64,000 nt of DNA from a virus: the IMG/VR virus record IMGVR_UViG_3300021505_000001, positions 1 to 64,000 of that record; one strand, written 5' to 3'. The notes below the pieces were generated by a model that did not search any database, had not been told where the DNA came from, and saw nothing but the letters and a program-made list of their open reading frames with translations. A program made the translations under genes and the position numbers. Below are positions 8,640 through 17,007 of this stretch, piece after piece; position 1 is the first letter of the stretch, and each line of letters begins with the position of its first letter.

Positions 8640-9857
8640 AGCTTATTTTGTAATTATGAATTTATAAAATCCCTTTGTCTCCCATTTTCTGGAAGCAAAG
8701 GAATTTTATTATTCATAATTTTATCATTGAGCGAAACAGCAGTATCTATTCTGAGAAGATATACATGCTCTTTTCTATATATTTTCTCAAAATTTACTAC
8801 TTTTTAACGTTTACTAACGACTTCCTGTATGATGATATTTAGTCCTGTGCGATTTTTTACGGCTCGCCACACCGTAACCTCCGCTTGCCTGGGTTTATGT
8901 AAAATTTAGTATGTGTTTCTTACCTATGCCGGTTACACTAACAGTGACCCCCTGCGCATAATAAATTTGAAAGTATCAAGTAAATCCATTTATATATTTA
9001 ATACAAATGGTGTTTAGACGACCTTATAAATTGTTAGGTGTCCGGGATTTAAAATCCACAACCATAACAAAATATAAGATTGCCGTTGGCCCAACTGACA
9101 CCAACTGCGGCGATTTTAGCTAAACAAAATGTCTAGCAGGACAACGCCGGTAAGAAAACCCTGTCTGATACTTTTAGCTCAAACTCATTATACTATTCCT
9201 TTCTCAGGCGGGATATAATAGTGTAGGGTGTATTTCTCACCGCAAGAACACTACATCCTAATTTTTACCCCATTTAAGCGGAATAATACACTGTGCTGGT
9301 GTGCTGTGCAATCTACCATTCTGCTCCTTTTCAGAACAGAAACACAATGTATTACCTGAACCTCCTATATAATAGGGTGGCTTGTTAAGGGAGTACCTGC
9401 CTACAGATGATTTATTCCTGTTATACATTCTTACGATTGAGCTAAACTGCATACTCAAATTAACAAACCAGCGGTTTTACCCATTATATAGTGGGTTACA
9501 AGGTTATTTACTGACGTTAATCAGTTGCCGGTATTGCCGTATCCTGTATAACTGGGTGTTTAAAAAACACACAAAGAGAGCGGTATTTTCATCATCTTTC
9601 GACTGATACCCCTACAGGGGTTATTCTGCATACCTTGGCAGAGGGTCGCCTTAATCCCCTACCACCATACAGGCAAATCCTATAATAGGATTACATTCTT
9701 TTAGTTATTATGGAGTATCCTGTCCTCTCATAACAGTATGATAAACCACAATAACAGGATTAAAGAATGTTGAAAAAACCTTTAGCTGTGCGCTAGAAAC
9801 GGCTGTTCCACACAAGCTATGATTTTTTGGTAGCCCTTTTATAGGCTTCCGTATAAT
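8640..9857 (-). ncRNA. Candidate giant structured non-coding RNA (~1.2 kb)
   Basis: This tract has no supportable gene, is richer in G+C than its surroundings and is packed with inverted repeats. Clear stems include 8652-8720 (three stacked arms of 10, 7 and 6 bp), the TTACGG/CCGTAA hairpin near 8858, CCATTT/AAATGG near 8987, an extended pairing around GATTGCCG/CGGCGATT near 9081, TTCTG/CAGAA near 9317, AACCCA/TGGGTT near 9475, ACCCC/GGGGT near 9608, AATCCTA/TAGGATT near 9685, and a nested pair ACATTCTTT/AAAGAATGT enclosing ATCCTGT/ACAGGAT at ~9699-9771. The leftward strand is favoured because a TTGACA/TAAAAC promoter sits at 9858-9886 and several loops become purine rich (one GAAA tetraloop). 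Size and phage setting recall GOLLD/ROOL-class RNAs, but no class was matched. Confidence 0.5.
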
Positions 9858-9886
9858 GTTTTACTATAAGAAAAAATTCTTGTCAA
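9858..9886 (-). promoter_or_regulatory. Leftward sigma70-type promoter for the structured RNA
   Basis: On the reverse strand, TTGACA (9886-9881) and TAAAAC (9863-9858) are separated by exactly 17 bases. The predicted start near 9851 is just before the first hairpin (GGAAGCC/GGCTACC) of the structured tract. The -10 matches the consensus at four of six positions. Confidence 0.45.
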
Positions 9887-9909
9887 CAAAAAAAATTTAT
9901 TTTTTTCTC

Positions 9910-9938
9910 TTGACAAACTGATATTAAATGTTTATTTT
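9910..9938 (+). promoter_or_regulatory. Early promoter P1 upstream of the GGCT-like gene
   Basis: TTGACA at 9910-9915, a 17-base spacer and TATTTT at 9933-9938. The same promoter with nearly identical spacer occurs at 31637-31665, upstream of another early gene, so it belongs to a duplicated promoter module. Confidence 0.7.
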
Positions 9939-10001
9939 AATATAAAAGCTAAGTGAGATATACTTTCCAAAAAATTTTTTAGTTTTTATTAAAGTTTTTT
10001 C

Positions 10002-10030
10002 TTGACATACCGATATATATAATATACATT
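10002..10030 (+). promoter_or_regulatory. Early promoter P2 upstream of the GGCT-like gene
   Basis: TTGACA at 10002-10007 and TACATT at 10025-10030, 17 bases apart. The stretch from TTATTAAAG through CTTAGACA is repeated almost exactly at 31697-31757, where it again forms the proximal one of two tandem promoters. Confidence 0.65.
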
Positions 10031-10075
10031 AAGAGAAAACTTAGACAACAACTCAATTTTAAGGAGGTATAATAA

Positions 10076-10432
10076 ATGGAATATTTAGTATTTGTATATG
10101 GCTCATTGAAAAGAGGGTATTGGAATTATGAAACATTTCTTAAGGGAAGATCAAAATTTGTTTGTGATGCCGAAACCTGTTATAAAATGTATATGACAGA
10201 TATTGGGTATCCTCTTGTTACTAAGACAATTCCAAAAACTACAATTAAAGGTGAATTATTTATAATTGATGAGATAGTTTTGAAGGATTTGGATACTCTT
10301 GAAGGACATCCTGTTTATTATCATAGGGAAATTACTGAAGTAATTGCCAATGATGGAAAAGTATTAAAAGCCTGGATGTATTTCAATGATAGAGTAGAAG
10401 GAAAATGTATTTCAAATGGAATTTGGTCTTGA
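10076..10432 (+). CDS. Gamma-glutamylcyclotransferase-like (AIG2/GGCT fold) protein
   Basis: A 118-residue protein of the GGCT/AIG2-like fold. The N-terminal signature VYGSLKRG (residues 7-14) is the glycine-rich substrate loop; the acidic residue in DTLEGHP (~80-86) matches the catalytic Glu region, and YYHRE follows. Known members act on gamma-glutamyl amines or peptides to release 5-oxoproline; the substrate here is unknown. The ATG at 10076 follows AAGGAGG. Its TGA stop is embedded in the first of four TTGACA promoters that drive the neighbouring glutamine amidotransferase. The two glutamine/glutamyl enzymes side by side suggest a shared pathway. Confidence 0.85.
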   Translation: MEYLVFVYGSLKRGYWNYETFLKGRSKFVCDAETCYKMYMTDIGYPLVTKTIPKTTIKGELFIIDEIVLKDLDTLEGHPVYYHREITEVIANDGKVLKAWMYFNDRVEGKCISNGIWS

Positions 10433-10687
10433 CAAATAAATACTTATTTGTTTATATTATCTTAAAATTTGGTCTTGACAAATAAATACTTATTTGTTTA
10501 TATTATCCTGAAATTTATAATTTATGATTAATAAGGAGAGTTTATAAATGAAATGGAATTTGGTCTTGACAAATAAATACTTATTTGTTTATATTATCCT
10601 GTAATTTGGTCTTGACAAATAAATACTTATTTGTTTATATTATCCTGAAATTTATAATTTATGATTAATAAGGAGAGTTTATAAATG
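10414..10687 (+). repeat. 137-bp tandem duplication carrying four identical promoters
   Basis: Positions 10414-10550 and 10551-10687 are near-identical copies of 137 bp. Each contains two promoters plus a leader with GGAGAG and an ATG. The last codons of the upstream gene (AAATGGAATTTGGTC) are copied too, so they now follow the first leader's ATG at 10548. The second leader's ATG at 10685 starts the glutamine amidotransferase gene. Confidence 0.9.
10429..10640 (+). promoter_or_regulatory. Four promoters with a palindromic operator between -35 and -10
   Basis: TTGACA occurs at 10429, 10475, 10566 and 10612, each followed after 18 bases by TATATT. In every copy the spacer holds CAAATAA-ATAC-TTATTTG, 7-bp inverted arms. 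A dimeric repressor bound there would cover both promoter elements, so the array is probably repressible. The regulator is not identified in the window. Confidence 0.8.
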
Positions 10688-11434
10688 TGTAGGATTCTTT
10701 CAGCCAGTTTTCGTAAGCCTTTTAAAACTGATTTTGTTAAGGAACAGATATATTATCAGGCTTATACTTTATCAAGTTATCATAATTCTGGATGGGGTAT
10801 AATGTTTAATTCTCCAGAATTTAATAAATACTATGTTAAAAAGTATTCCTGTCCTTGTTATAGTAATTTTCTTTCAAAGGACACAATAAATCTTATTAAT
10901 TCAAATAACTATATTTTTCATATAAGAAAAGCTTCGATAAATATAAATAATCCAAACATATTGGATACACATCCATTTGTAAAAGAATGTAAGAGTACAA
11001 AAACAAAATGGGTGTTATGTCATAATGGAACTCTAAAAAAGAAGTTTCAGAAAATTGAAACCTATCCTGTTTGTGGAAATACAGATAGTGAATATATTCT
11101 GTCCTTTATTTTAGATTGTGTAGATAGAACAATGGCTTTTAATTTCAATTTTAAAGATTATTTATATATCCTTCATCGGAATATAGCTATATTTAATAAA
11201 GAATATGGTTCTATGTGTCTTTCTTTCTTTGATGGTACGAATATGTATTTTTATTCAGATATCAAAGGGGATAGGGTTTTATATCGAAAGAAAATAAGAA
11301 CTAAAAAGAATGAGGGATTTATATTTGCTACAGAACCTAAAGAAACATGGAAGTGGCAAATAATGTATCCTGGTACTTTGATGGTTTTGCGTAATGGGAA
11401 GCTGATATTTAGTGAAACTGAAAGATGTTATTAA
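10685..11434 (+). CDS. Class II glutamine amidotransferase
   Basis: A 249-residue N-terminal-nucleophile amidotransferase that would release ammonia from glutamine. Visible features: Cys2 directly after the start Met (MCRILS), the helper segment HNSGWGI at ~33-39, HIRKAS near residue 80 (Arg/Ser of the glutamine pocket), CHNGTL near 112 and GNTDSEY near 130. It has no fused synthetase domain, so ammonia must pass to another protein or to a small molecule; it resembles YafJ-type stand-alone domains. The ATG at 10685 is fixed by the nucleophile Cys2 and the GGAGAG site. It is driven by four tandem operator-bearing promoters and sits behind the GGCT-like gene. Confidence 0.87.
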   Translation: MCRILSASFRKPFKTDFVKEQIYYQAYTLSSYHNSGWGIMFNSPEFNKYYVKKYSCPCYSNFLSKDTINLINSNNYIFHIRKASININNPNILDTHPFVKECKSTKTKWVLCHNGTLKKKFQKIETYPVCGNTDSEYILSFILDCVDRTMAFNFNFKDYLYILHRNIAIFNKEYGSMCLSFFDGTNMYFYSDIKGDRVLYRKKIRTKKNEGFIFATEPKETWKWQIMYPGTLMVLRNGKLIFSETERCY

Positions 11435-11494
11435 ATCTTGGTAATTTGTTTTATAACGTAAGGATTTTTGTTGATTTTTATTGGAGGTTAAGTT

Positions 11495-12487
11495 ATGATA
11501 TCTGCAAGTATTGAAATTTACAAGAAAGAAGTAACTCGTAACTATAATACAAATATAGACCTGAATGATATACATTATAATGCAGAAAGAATTATAAAGA
11601 ATATCATTGAAGTATCTAGGAATATCCCTGCATTCTATACCTACATAGTAGATGTTTTGAAAACAGGTGGAAATGCTGTCAAAAAGGGTTTTTCTCAAAA
11701 AATTGAAAAGCCAACTGAGATAGCTAAAGAGCTTGAGAATTGTGTAAATAATAATGATTTGGAGTCAGCTTACCATATTTTTGTTTCACTTGGAGCTAAA
11801 CGTCATATAGTTTACAAAGCTTCAAAAAATGCTGTAATAAAAAGATACCCTTATGCTTCCTCAAAGTTAAACGAGCTGTTTGATATATATAAGCAGAAAG
11901 TTTTGAATACCCTGTGTAATTCCTGTTTACCTATGGCTATAAATATAGCTGATAAGTTTAGTAATAAAAATGGAATTTCCTTTGAGGAATGTATTTGTAG
12001 TGCCAATATAGGTGTTGTAGAGGCTGCACACAGATTTGATTTTAACAGTGGTACTAAATTTACAACTTATGCTTCTATATGGATTCATAAATATTTGAAA
12101 ACAACTTTTGTATCTGAGAAAATACCTGTAAAAGTAAGTGCTTCTTTTATGGGTAGTGATAATTATTCTTCCTTTGTGGAAAATATCAGGAAGTCTTTTA
12201 GTCTTGATAAAGAAGATGTACAAGCTGATAGTGTTTATAATAGTTATAATATCAATACAAAAACACCTGAAGATGAATTTGTAAATTTTGAAAGTCATAA
12301 AAACTTAAATTTAGCTATGAAAACATTGACATCTAAGGAATATTATGTCATATCACAATTACAGGGTTTTCATGGTAAACCTGTTTCACGGAGGAAATTA
12401 TGTAAGGAATTAGGAATAACTTGGTTTATGTTGGATAAACTTGAGAAAAAGGCATTTAAAAAAATAAAGAATTTTTTGAATAATTAG
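11495..12487 (+). CDS. Phage sigma70-family RNA polymerase sigma factor
   Basis: A 330-residue sigma factor expected to redirect host RNA polymerase. Sigma region 2 is clear at ~residues 140-210: SFEECICSANIGVVEAAHRF, then GTKFTTYASIWIHKYLK, equivalent to the core-binding and -10 recognition helices. A region 4-like HTH occurs near the C terminus (SRRKLCKELGITWFMLDKL, ~295-313). The N-terminal ~130 residues have no visible match. It is larger than T4 gp55 (185 residues). TATAAATA late promoters at 33.3 and 48.1 kb in this window are plausible targets; this link is inference. The ATG at 11495 follows TGGAGG. Confidence 0.85.
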   Translation: MISASIEIYKKEVTRNYNTNIDLNDIHYNAERIIKNIIEVSRNIPAFYTYIVDVLKTGGNAVKKGFSQKIEKPTEIAKELENCVNNNDLESAYHIFVSLGAKRHIVYKASKNAVIKRYPYASSKLNELFDIYKQKVLNTLCNSCLPMAINIADKFSNKNGISFEECICSANIGVVEAAHRFDFNSGTKFTTYASIWIHKYLKTTFVSEKIPVKVSASFMGSDNYSSFVENIRKSFSLDKEDVQADSVYNSYNINTKTPEDEFVNFESHKNLNLAMKTLTSKEYYVISQLQGFHGKPVSRRKLCKELGITWFMLDKLEKKAFKKIKNFLNN

Positions 12488-12546
12488 TATTTAAACAGTT
12501 TCAGCAGTAAAACATTGATTAGTCACTTTTAAAAAAGGAGAGAATT

Positions 12547-12909
12547 ATGACAGACAAGAAAACTAATAAAAAGACAGATAAGACAGACAATTTTGCTGTA
12601 AGCCGTGTACCAACAACATTGTTGGTGGCAGTCCATATGAAGGGAAAAGATATTCCGAGTAATGATATTGCTAAGGAAATTTCTGATTTTGTAAATAGGG
12701 AAGATGTTGTCAAGATTTTGTTTGATACTTCCTCTAAACTTACCAATATAGCTTCTGAGAATAAGTTGGATATTCTTAATGTTATTGTTGTTCCGAGGGT
12801 TATGATGCCTGCTAATGATGATGAAGCTAAGATAATTTCTAATTTTGCAGATGATTTTTTGTCAAATTCAAAGGCAAATAAAAAGACTGATGTAGCAGGA
12901 GAGGCCTAA
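12547..12909 (+). CDS. Hypothetical protein in sigma-HU operon
   Basis: A 120-residue protein without a recognised family. Both ends are Lys/Asp rich; the centre (TTLLVAVHMKGKDIP and the IPSNDIAKEI stretch) has an alternating hydrophobic beta pattern. The ATG at 12547 follows AAAAGGAG. Its stop overlaps the next start (TAATG), so it is translationally coupled to the 113-residue gene. No function is proposed. Confidence 0.72.
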   Translation: MTDKKTNKKTDKTDNFAVSRVPTTLLVAVHMKGKDIPSNDIAKEISDFVNREDVVKILFDTSSKLTNIASENKLDILNVIVVPRVMMPANDDEAKIISNFADDFLSNSKANKKTDVAGEA

Positions 12910-13250
12910 TGGCAGAAATGTTTTCTATTAAAGATGAAGAAAATGAAGAAAATGAAGAGATAAATAACTCTTCTCTTGAATTATTTAGTTCTTTGTCGAA
13001 AGACGAAAAAATATCTTTTGTAGAAAATGAGCTGAAATCTTTACTTGATTATGTAGAACAACAAATTGAGCTTTGTAATGAACAAAGTTCACAAGTTTCT
13101 GATTTTTCAAGATTTACTTTTGAAGCTAAAAAAATGCTTGTTGAACAAAAGATAAATATACTTAAACAATTATTTCATATTCAGAAAGAACAGAATGAAG
13201 AAGAGGATGTAAATTCACTTACGGAACTCCTTAATCGAAAATTAAAGTAA
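12909..13250 (+). CDS. Hypothetical acidic coiled-coil protein
   Basis: A 113-residue, very acidic N terminus (DEENEENEE) followed by long amphipathic helices rich in Glu, Gln and Leu, most likely a coiled coil. It overlaps both neighbours by TAATG junctions. No catalytic motif. Context (sigma factor upstream, HU downstream) does not define its job. Confidence 0.7.
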   Translation: MAEMFSIKDEENEENEEINNSSLELFSSLSKDEKISFVENELKSLLDYVEQQIELCNEQSSQVSDFSRFTFEAKKMLVEQKINILKQLFHIQKEQNEEEDVNSLTELLNRKLK

Positions 13251-13480
13251 TGATTATACGTAAATTAAAATCGAAAAGCGGTTTTGATGTTATTCTTTTT
13301 TCTGAAAATAAAAAGGAAGATTATCTCTATAACCATCTTCTTTTTATGGTAGGTGAACAAGACACTCCAAAGCGTGAGTTGTCTTTGGATAAACTACGGG
13401 TTATGCCTGATAAAGTTGTGGCATCCGATAAAAAAATATACTTCCAGGAGGAAAAATATGAACAAAACAGAATTTTATGA
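13250..13480 (+). CDS. Hypothetical small protein
   Basis: A 76-residue Lys/Glu-rich protein that starts in a TAATG overlap with the previous gene and overlaps the HU gene start by 23 bases. Not recognised. The tight overlaps on both sides support it as a real cistron. Confidence 0.65.
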   Translation: MIIRKLKSKSGFDVILFSENKKEDYLYNHLLFMVGEQDTPKRELSLDKLRVMPDKVVASDKKIYFQEEKYEQNRIL

Positions 13481-13757
13481 TGAAGTTTATCAGAATGTTT
13501 TGGTTGAGGTAGGGGAAGATATTCCGAAAACGAAAGTATTTGCAATTTTGGATACTATGTTTTCCACGATGAAGAAAATATTGGCTGAGGATAAAGAGGT
13601 CAGTATACGTGGATTTGGAGTATTTGAAGTGGCAACATCTAAGTCCAGAAAGGCAAGGAATCCTCAAACTGGAGAACCAGTTGTTGTTCCTCAAAGGAAT
13701 AGACTTCGTTTCAGAATTTCTAAAAATCTTTATGAGATGATTAATCCTCAACAGTAA
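13458..13757 (+). CDS. HU/IHF-family DNA-binding protein
   Basis: A 99-residue histone-like protein. The core signature GFGVFEV (residues ~54-60) followed by RKARNPQTGE and a P-x-R-N-R-L-R-F beta arm is diagnostic for HU/IHF, which bend DNA as dimers. Length matches the family (90-100). The start at 13458 is chosen because AGGAGG lies 7 bases upstream and it gives the usual N terminus (MNKTEFYDEV); a longer in-frame extension to 13353 has neither. It is the last gene before a strong terminator. It could assist origin melting, DNA packaging or late gene control. Confidence 0.93.
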   Translation: MNKTEFYDEVYQNVLVEVGEDIPKTKVFAILDTMFSTMKKILAEDKEVSIRGFGVFEVATSKSRKARNPQTGEPVVVPQRNRLRFRISKNLYEMINPQQ

Positions 13758-13778
13758 AATATTATTCTGTTATTTAAA

Positions 13779-13806
13779 ACCCCCTGTTAAAACAGGGGGT
13801 TTTTGT
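13779..13806 (+). terminator. Intrinsic terminator after HU
   Basis: ACCCCCTGTT and AACAGGGGGT form a perfect 10-bp stem with a 2-base AA gap, followed by TTTTTG. It closes the operon ending with HU. Confidence 0.93.
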
Positions 13807-13827
13807 ATTTTATTAAAGGAGTTTCTT

Positions 13828-13935
13828 ATGGAAAACGTACAACTTCCTGATAATATTGAGATTTTCATAAAAGAAGTTAATATAGAAATTTTTATTGATG
13901 TGGATGAAATATCAATTGAACAAGAGGTTGAATAA
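13828..13935 (+). CDS. Small 35-residue protein
   Basis: A short acidic peptide (MENVQLPDNIEIFIK...) preceded by AAAGGAG and ending in TAATG, where its stop overlaps the next start. The strong ribosome binding site and coupling make it a credible gene, possibly a leader that controls the following structural-type gene. No function is recognised. Confidence 0.55.
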   Translation: MENVQLPDNIEIFIKEVNIEIFIDVDEISIEQEVE

Positions 13936-14282
13936 TGCATACAATAAGTGGAATATATTATATTTATAAAGGTAATGTTACTCCTATATGGAAATCTATG
14001 GTTAAAATTGGTGAAAATATTGTTACTATGGATGCTTCATGGAATTGTCGTATGTTAGTTAAAAAAAGTTTTGATACGGCTGAAGTTCCTATAATTGATA
14101 AAACAATAGCTTATGACCCTTCTACAAATACATTTCCTTGTTTTTTAACACCCTCTGAAACAGATATGTTAGAACCAGGAGAATATTATGTTTTCATAGA
14201 AATAAGTAATTTATCTTTTTCTCCACCAATAAAAAAAGAGAGCAACCTTTTATTAAAGGTTGAACAGCAAGGAGTTATATAG
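13935..14282 (+). CDS. Hypothetical beta-rich protein, possibly structural
   Basis: A 115-residue protein with alternating hydrophobic strands and phrases such as LEPGEYYVFIEIS, typical of immunoglobulin-like or baseplate upper-protein domains of phages. It starts at the coupled ATG 13935 and converges with the ADP-ribosyltransferase gene, overlapping it by 8 bases at the 3' end. Assignment to the virion is inference from composition. Confidence 0.65.
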   Translation: MHTISGIYYIYKGNVTPIWKSMVKIGENIVTMDASWNCRMLVKKSFDTAEVPIIDKTIAYDPSTNTFPCFLTPSETDMLEPGEYYVFIEISNLSFSPPIKKESNLLLKVEQQGVI

Positions 14283-15786
14283 CTAAAATAGCTTCATTCT
14301 CTGTAGATTGATTTTTTGGCATTTTTATACCGTAATATTCATATAAACCATCATATTCAGGTGATATTACAGCAAAAATTTTTCCATCTTCTATTAATTT
14401 TTGTGTATTATATTTTATTATTGCTCCAGAACCACTCTTAGCTACAGAATCTACAAATTTAGTGGCACTTGTATTCATAATATAATTGTTTTCTTTTTCA
14501 AATAAGGGATTCCTATTTCCTGAGAATGTCTGAGCAGTTTTAAGTACTATGGAGCTCGAACTTACTGTTGGACGAACAACTCCTCTTTTATCAGATGGTA
14601 TACGTATTCCTCTATATAATGGCTTATCCAATTTTTTATGTTTTAATACCTTTTTAGTTGTTGAATATATTTTTTGTAATGATTTTAAAACATTATCTGG
14701 CACATTTTCACTATCAATTTCACTTATATGATAATGATTTAGTTCTTTATAGTTGTCTTGAAAGTCAGATTTTTTAGTTACTCCAATCGCACTTCTTAAA
14801 CTTCTTCTTATAAGTACCCCAACCCCCGATGTAGTTGAATACCCCCAATGTTTCAACAATTCTGAATCTATATTTTTCCCACTAAAAACTTTTGGTAGGC
14901 TTCCACTTTTTTCTAGTAGATTCATGGCCATTTTTGGGTTAGTTGAATGACTCACAAAGTTTTTTAACATTGCTCTACTAGCTTCATTTTCTCCACTTGC
15001 TTTAAAAATTTCCTTTAAAACTGAAGCTGTTCTATCGACTCCTCCTATATGTAAAGCAAAATCAAGTAGAGTAGTTAGATTTTTTGATGCTTCCTTGAAA
15101 TTTTTTGATTCAGGAGAATTAGCATGTTTTTTAAATTGTTTATAATAATGGTTTATAAGATTGCTGTTTACTGTTTTTTTCAGTTTAACATTTAAAAAAG
15201 CATTTCTGTGTTCTATAGGAATTTCAGATGCTTTGGTTGTATAAAATTTGAAACCAGCTACTTTTTCTATAAGTGAGTTTCCATTTGGTATTTCATCGAA
15301 ATCATTGCTTATTGTTTTAATCAAGTGTTTATTATTTGTTACAGCCATTATATGTGATAACAAATGAACACCATTTATTTTTTTATCTATATCTAATCCA
15401 CTTGTTGTAAATCCAAATTTATTAGCATTTGCTGTTTTTAAATATTCGTGTAGTATACCAGTAAATTTTCCTTTATCTATTGTTTCTGGTAAAGAAGATA
15501 TAAAGGCATTTAAGTCCTTAAATTCTGATTTTTTTAAGTTTTTCTTTCCGAATAAAGATTTTCCTTTATTTGGGTCATAGTGTTGATGTGTTCTTAAGTA
15601 AGGATTTTTGCTTTTTACAAGAACAGTTTTTACCGGAAGACTTTTTGTAGATTTTTCACGAATTTTGGGTGTAAGTACTTCTCTGTCATTTAAGACAGGT
15701 TCAACAAAGGTTCCTTTATCAGTTTTATCTATATAGAAGTAATCAATATTATCAAAGCCCACAGGGTCAATTATGTATTTACGCAT
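14275..15786 (-). CDS. Predicted mono-ADP-ribosyltransferase (R-S-E class)
   Basis: A 503-residue protein whose last ~115 residues carry the R-S-E signature of arginine-type ADP-ribosyltransferases: YRGIRI (R392), the SSSS strand (409-412) with the following TFSG, and the ENE catalytic pair E496/E498 near the C terminus. Such enzymes move ADP-ribose from NAD to proteins; T4 Alt, ModA and ModB modify host RNA polymerase and other targets. The first ~380 residues are Lys/Asn rich with no recognised domain, and could be a virion-packaging or delivery part as in Alt. No signal peptide. It is alone on the reverse strand, convergent with 13935-14282. The target is unknown. An ADP-ribosylglycohydrolase at 50273 could reverse the mark. 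Confidence 0.75.
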   Translation of the reverse strand: MRKYIIDPVGFDNIDYFYIDKTDKGTFVEPVLNDREVLTPKIREKSTKSLPVKTVLVKSKNPYLRTHQHYDPNKGKSLFGKKNLKKSEFKDLNAFISSLPETIDKGKFTGILHEYLKTANANKFGFTTSGLDIDKKINGVHLLSHIMAVTNNKHLIKTISNDFDEIPNGNSLIEKVAGFKFYTTKASEIPIEHRNAFLNVKLKKTVNSNLINHYYKQFKKHANSPESKNFKEASKNLTTLLDFALHIGGVDRTASVLKEIFKASGENEASRAMLKNFVSHSTNPKMAMNLLEKSGSLPKVFSGKNIDSELLKHWGYSTTSGVGVLIRRSLRSAIGVTKKSDFQDNYKELNHYHISEIDSENVPDNVLKSLQKIYSTTKKVLKHKKLDKPLYRGIRIPSDKRGVVRPTVSSSSIVLKTAQTFSGNRNPLFEKENNYIMNTSATKFVDSVAKSGSGAIIKYNTQKLIEDGKIFAVISPEYDGLYEYYGIKMPKNQSTENEAILAI

Positions 15787-16041
15787 TTTTTTATTCTCTT
15801 ATCTTAAAGACATATTATGAAAAGTTTATTAGAAATCACAATAAGGATTTTCTTATTTTACTGAATGAAGAAAAACTATGTAATATCTACTATTTACATT
15901 ATTATTTTGCTTTCACAGAAATATTTTTCAGAATATCTTCTGTTAAAGATGTTTTTCTTATTTAAAAAATCTTCAAGCTAATGTATACTTACTTTATATA
16001 GTTTTCAATATTTATGATACATCAAAGGGGATACTTTAAAA

Positions 16042-17001
16042 ATGAGACAGATAGAAAGATTTATTTGTATGTCAGATTGTCATATACGGGATAAGACACC
16101 TGTATGTCGTAAAGATAATATTAAATTAGTTACTAAGCGTAAACTTTCTTTCATAGTTGATATTGCTAACAAATACAATGCTCATATTATTTCTGGTGGA
16201 GACTTTTTTGATTATGCTCATACTAGTTATGAGCTTTTATCGTATATTATTCCAATATTTTTAAGGTTAAAGAAAAAATTCTTTACTGTTTATGGTCAAC
16301 ATGATTTACGTTATCATTCTATGAAAAGTTTAGCTAATACACCTTTAAATGTTCTTTTATTGGCTATTGGAGGTGTTTTTTTAAAGGATACCCCATATTC
16401 ATTGGGGGATATAGATTTATATGGGATGAATTGGGGGGAATCACAATTTCCATCTCTTGATTCCAGTAAATTTAATATATTATCAACTCATAGAATGGTT
16501 ATAAATGACTCTACATTATGGGATGGACAGGAAGATTTTATTGAGGGTAATAATTTGTTACGTCTCACTGATTTTGATATGATTATTTCTGGTGATAATC
16601 ATCAATCGTTTGTAAATAAATTTAAGCATAAACTACTTATAAATTCAGGGTCTTTACTACGTTTGAATAAGTCTCAGATAGATCATAAGCCCAGGGTAGG
16701 ACTTGTTACTGTAGATGTAGATAATAAAGATATAAAATTTGAGTGGATTTACATCCCAATAAAAAATTCAGAAGATTGTTTTGTTGAAGATTTGGTAAAA
16801 ACTGAGGATATTGGTGCAGACAGTATTGAGATTGATACAGAATTTATTGAAAAACTGAAGAAAACAAAATCAGATAATGTCAAATTTATACATGTTCTTC
16901 AGGAAAGTCTTTCAATGGTTGAGGACGATTATGTTTTAAAAGCTTTAAATGACATAATTCATAGTATAATTAATAATGACAAAGATTCTATTTTGAGGTA
17001 A
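16042..17001 (+). CDS. SbcD/Mre11-like nuclease (gp47 type)
   Basis: A 319-residue calcineurin-like phosphoesterase, the nuclease subunit of the SbcCD/gp46-gp47 complex that processes DNA ends and hairpins. Metal-binding motifs appear in order: SDCHIRD (~12-18), GGDFFD (~52-57), GQHD (~90-93), STHRM (~151) and SGDNH (~183-187). Length is close to T4 gp47 (339). Start ATG 16042 follows AAAGGGG. The next genes encode a coiled-coil protein and the C-terminal half of the partner ATPase; the other ATPase half lies at 51213. Confidence 0.92.
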   Translation: MRQIERFICMSDCHIRDKTPVCRKDNIKLVTKRKLSFIVDIANKYNAHIISGGDFFDYAHTSYELLSYIIPIFLRLKKKFFTVYGQHDLRYHSMKSLANTPLNVLLLAIGGVFLKDTPYSLGDIDLYGMNWGESQFPSLDSSKFNILSTHRMVINDSTLWDGQEDFIEGNNLLRLTDFDMIISGDNHQSFVNKFKHKLLINSGSLLRLNKSQIDHKPRVGLVTVDVDNKDIKFEWIYIPIKNSEDCFVEDLVKTEDIGADSIEIDTEFIEKLKKTKSDNVKFIHVLQESLSMVEDDYVLKALNDIIHSIINNDKDSILR

Positions 17002-17007
17002 GTAATT

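Noticed and set aside
9258-9606. Two overlapping frames on opposite strands within the structured tract (66 and 74 codons)
   Set aside because: No ribosome binding site, composition unlike the phage proteins, and the bases are better explained by paired RNA stems.
6708-10075. tRNA genes or a CRISPR array in the gene-poor region
   Set aside because: No T-loop consensus with an acceptor stem and no regularly spaced repeat-spacer units were found; the direct repeats are only two copies of 92 bp.
10548-10604. 18-codon leader frame behind a good ribosome binding site in the duplicated promoter region
   Set aside because: It arises directly from the 137-bp duplication copying the upstream gene's tail; kept only as part of that finding.
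15865-15981. 38-codon hydrophobic frame between the ART and SbcD genes
   Set aside because: No ribosome binding site and AT-rich composition that gives such frames by chance.
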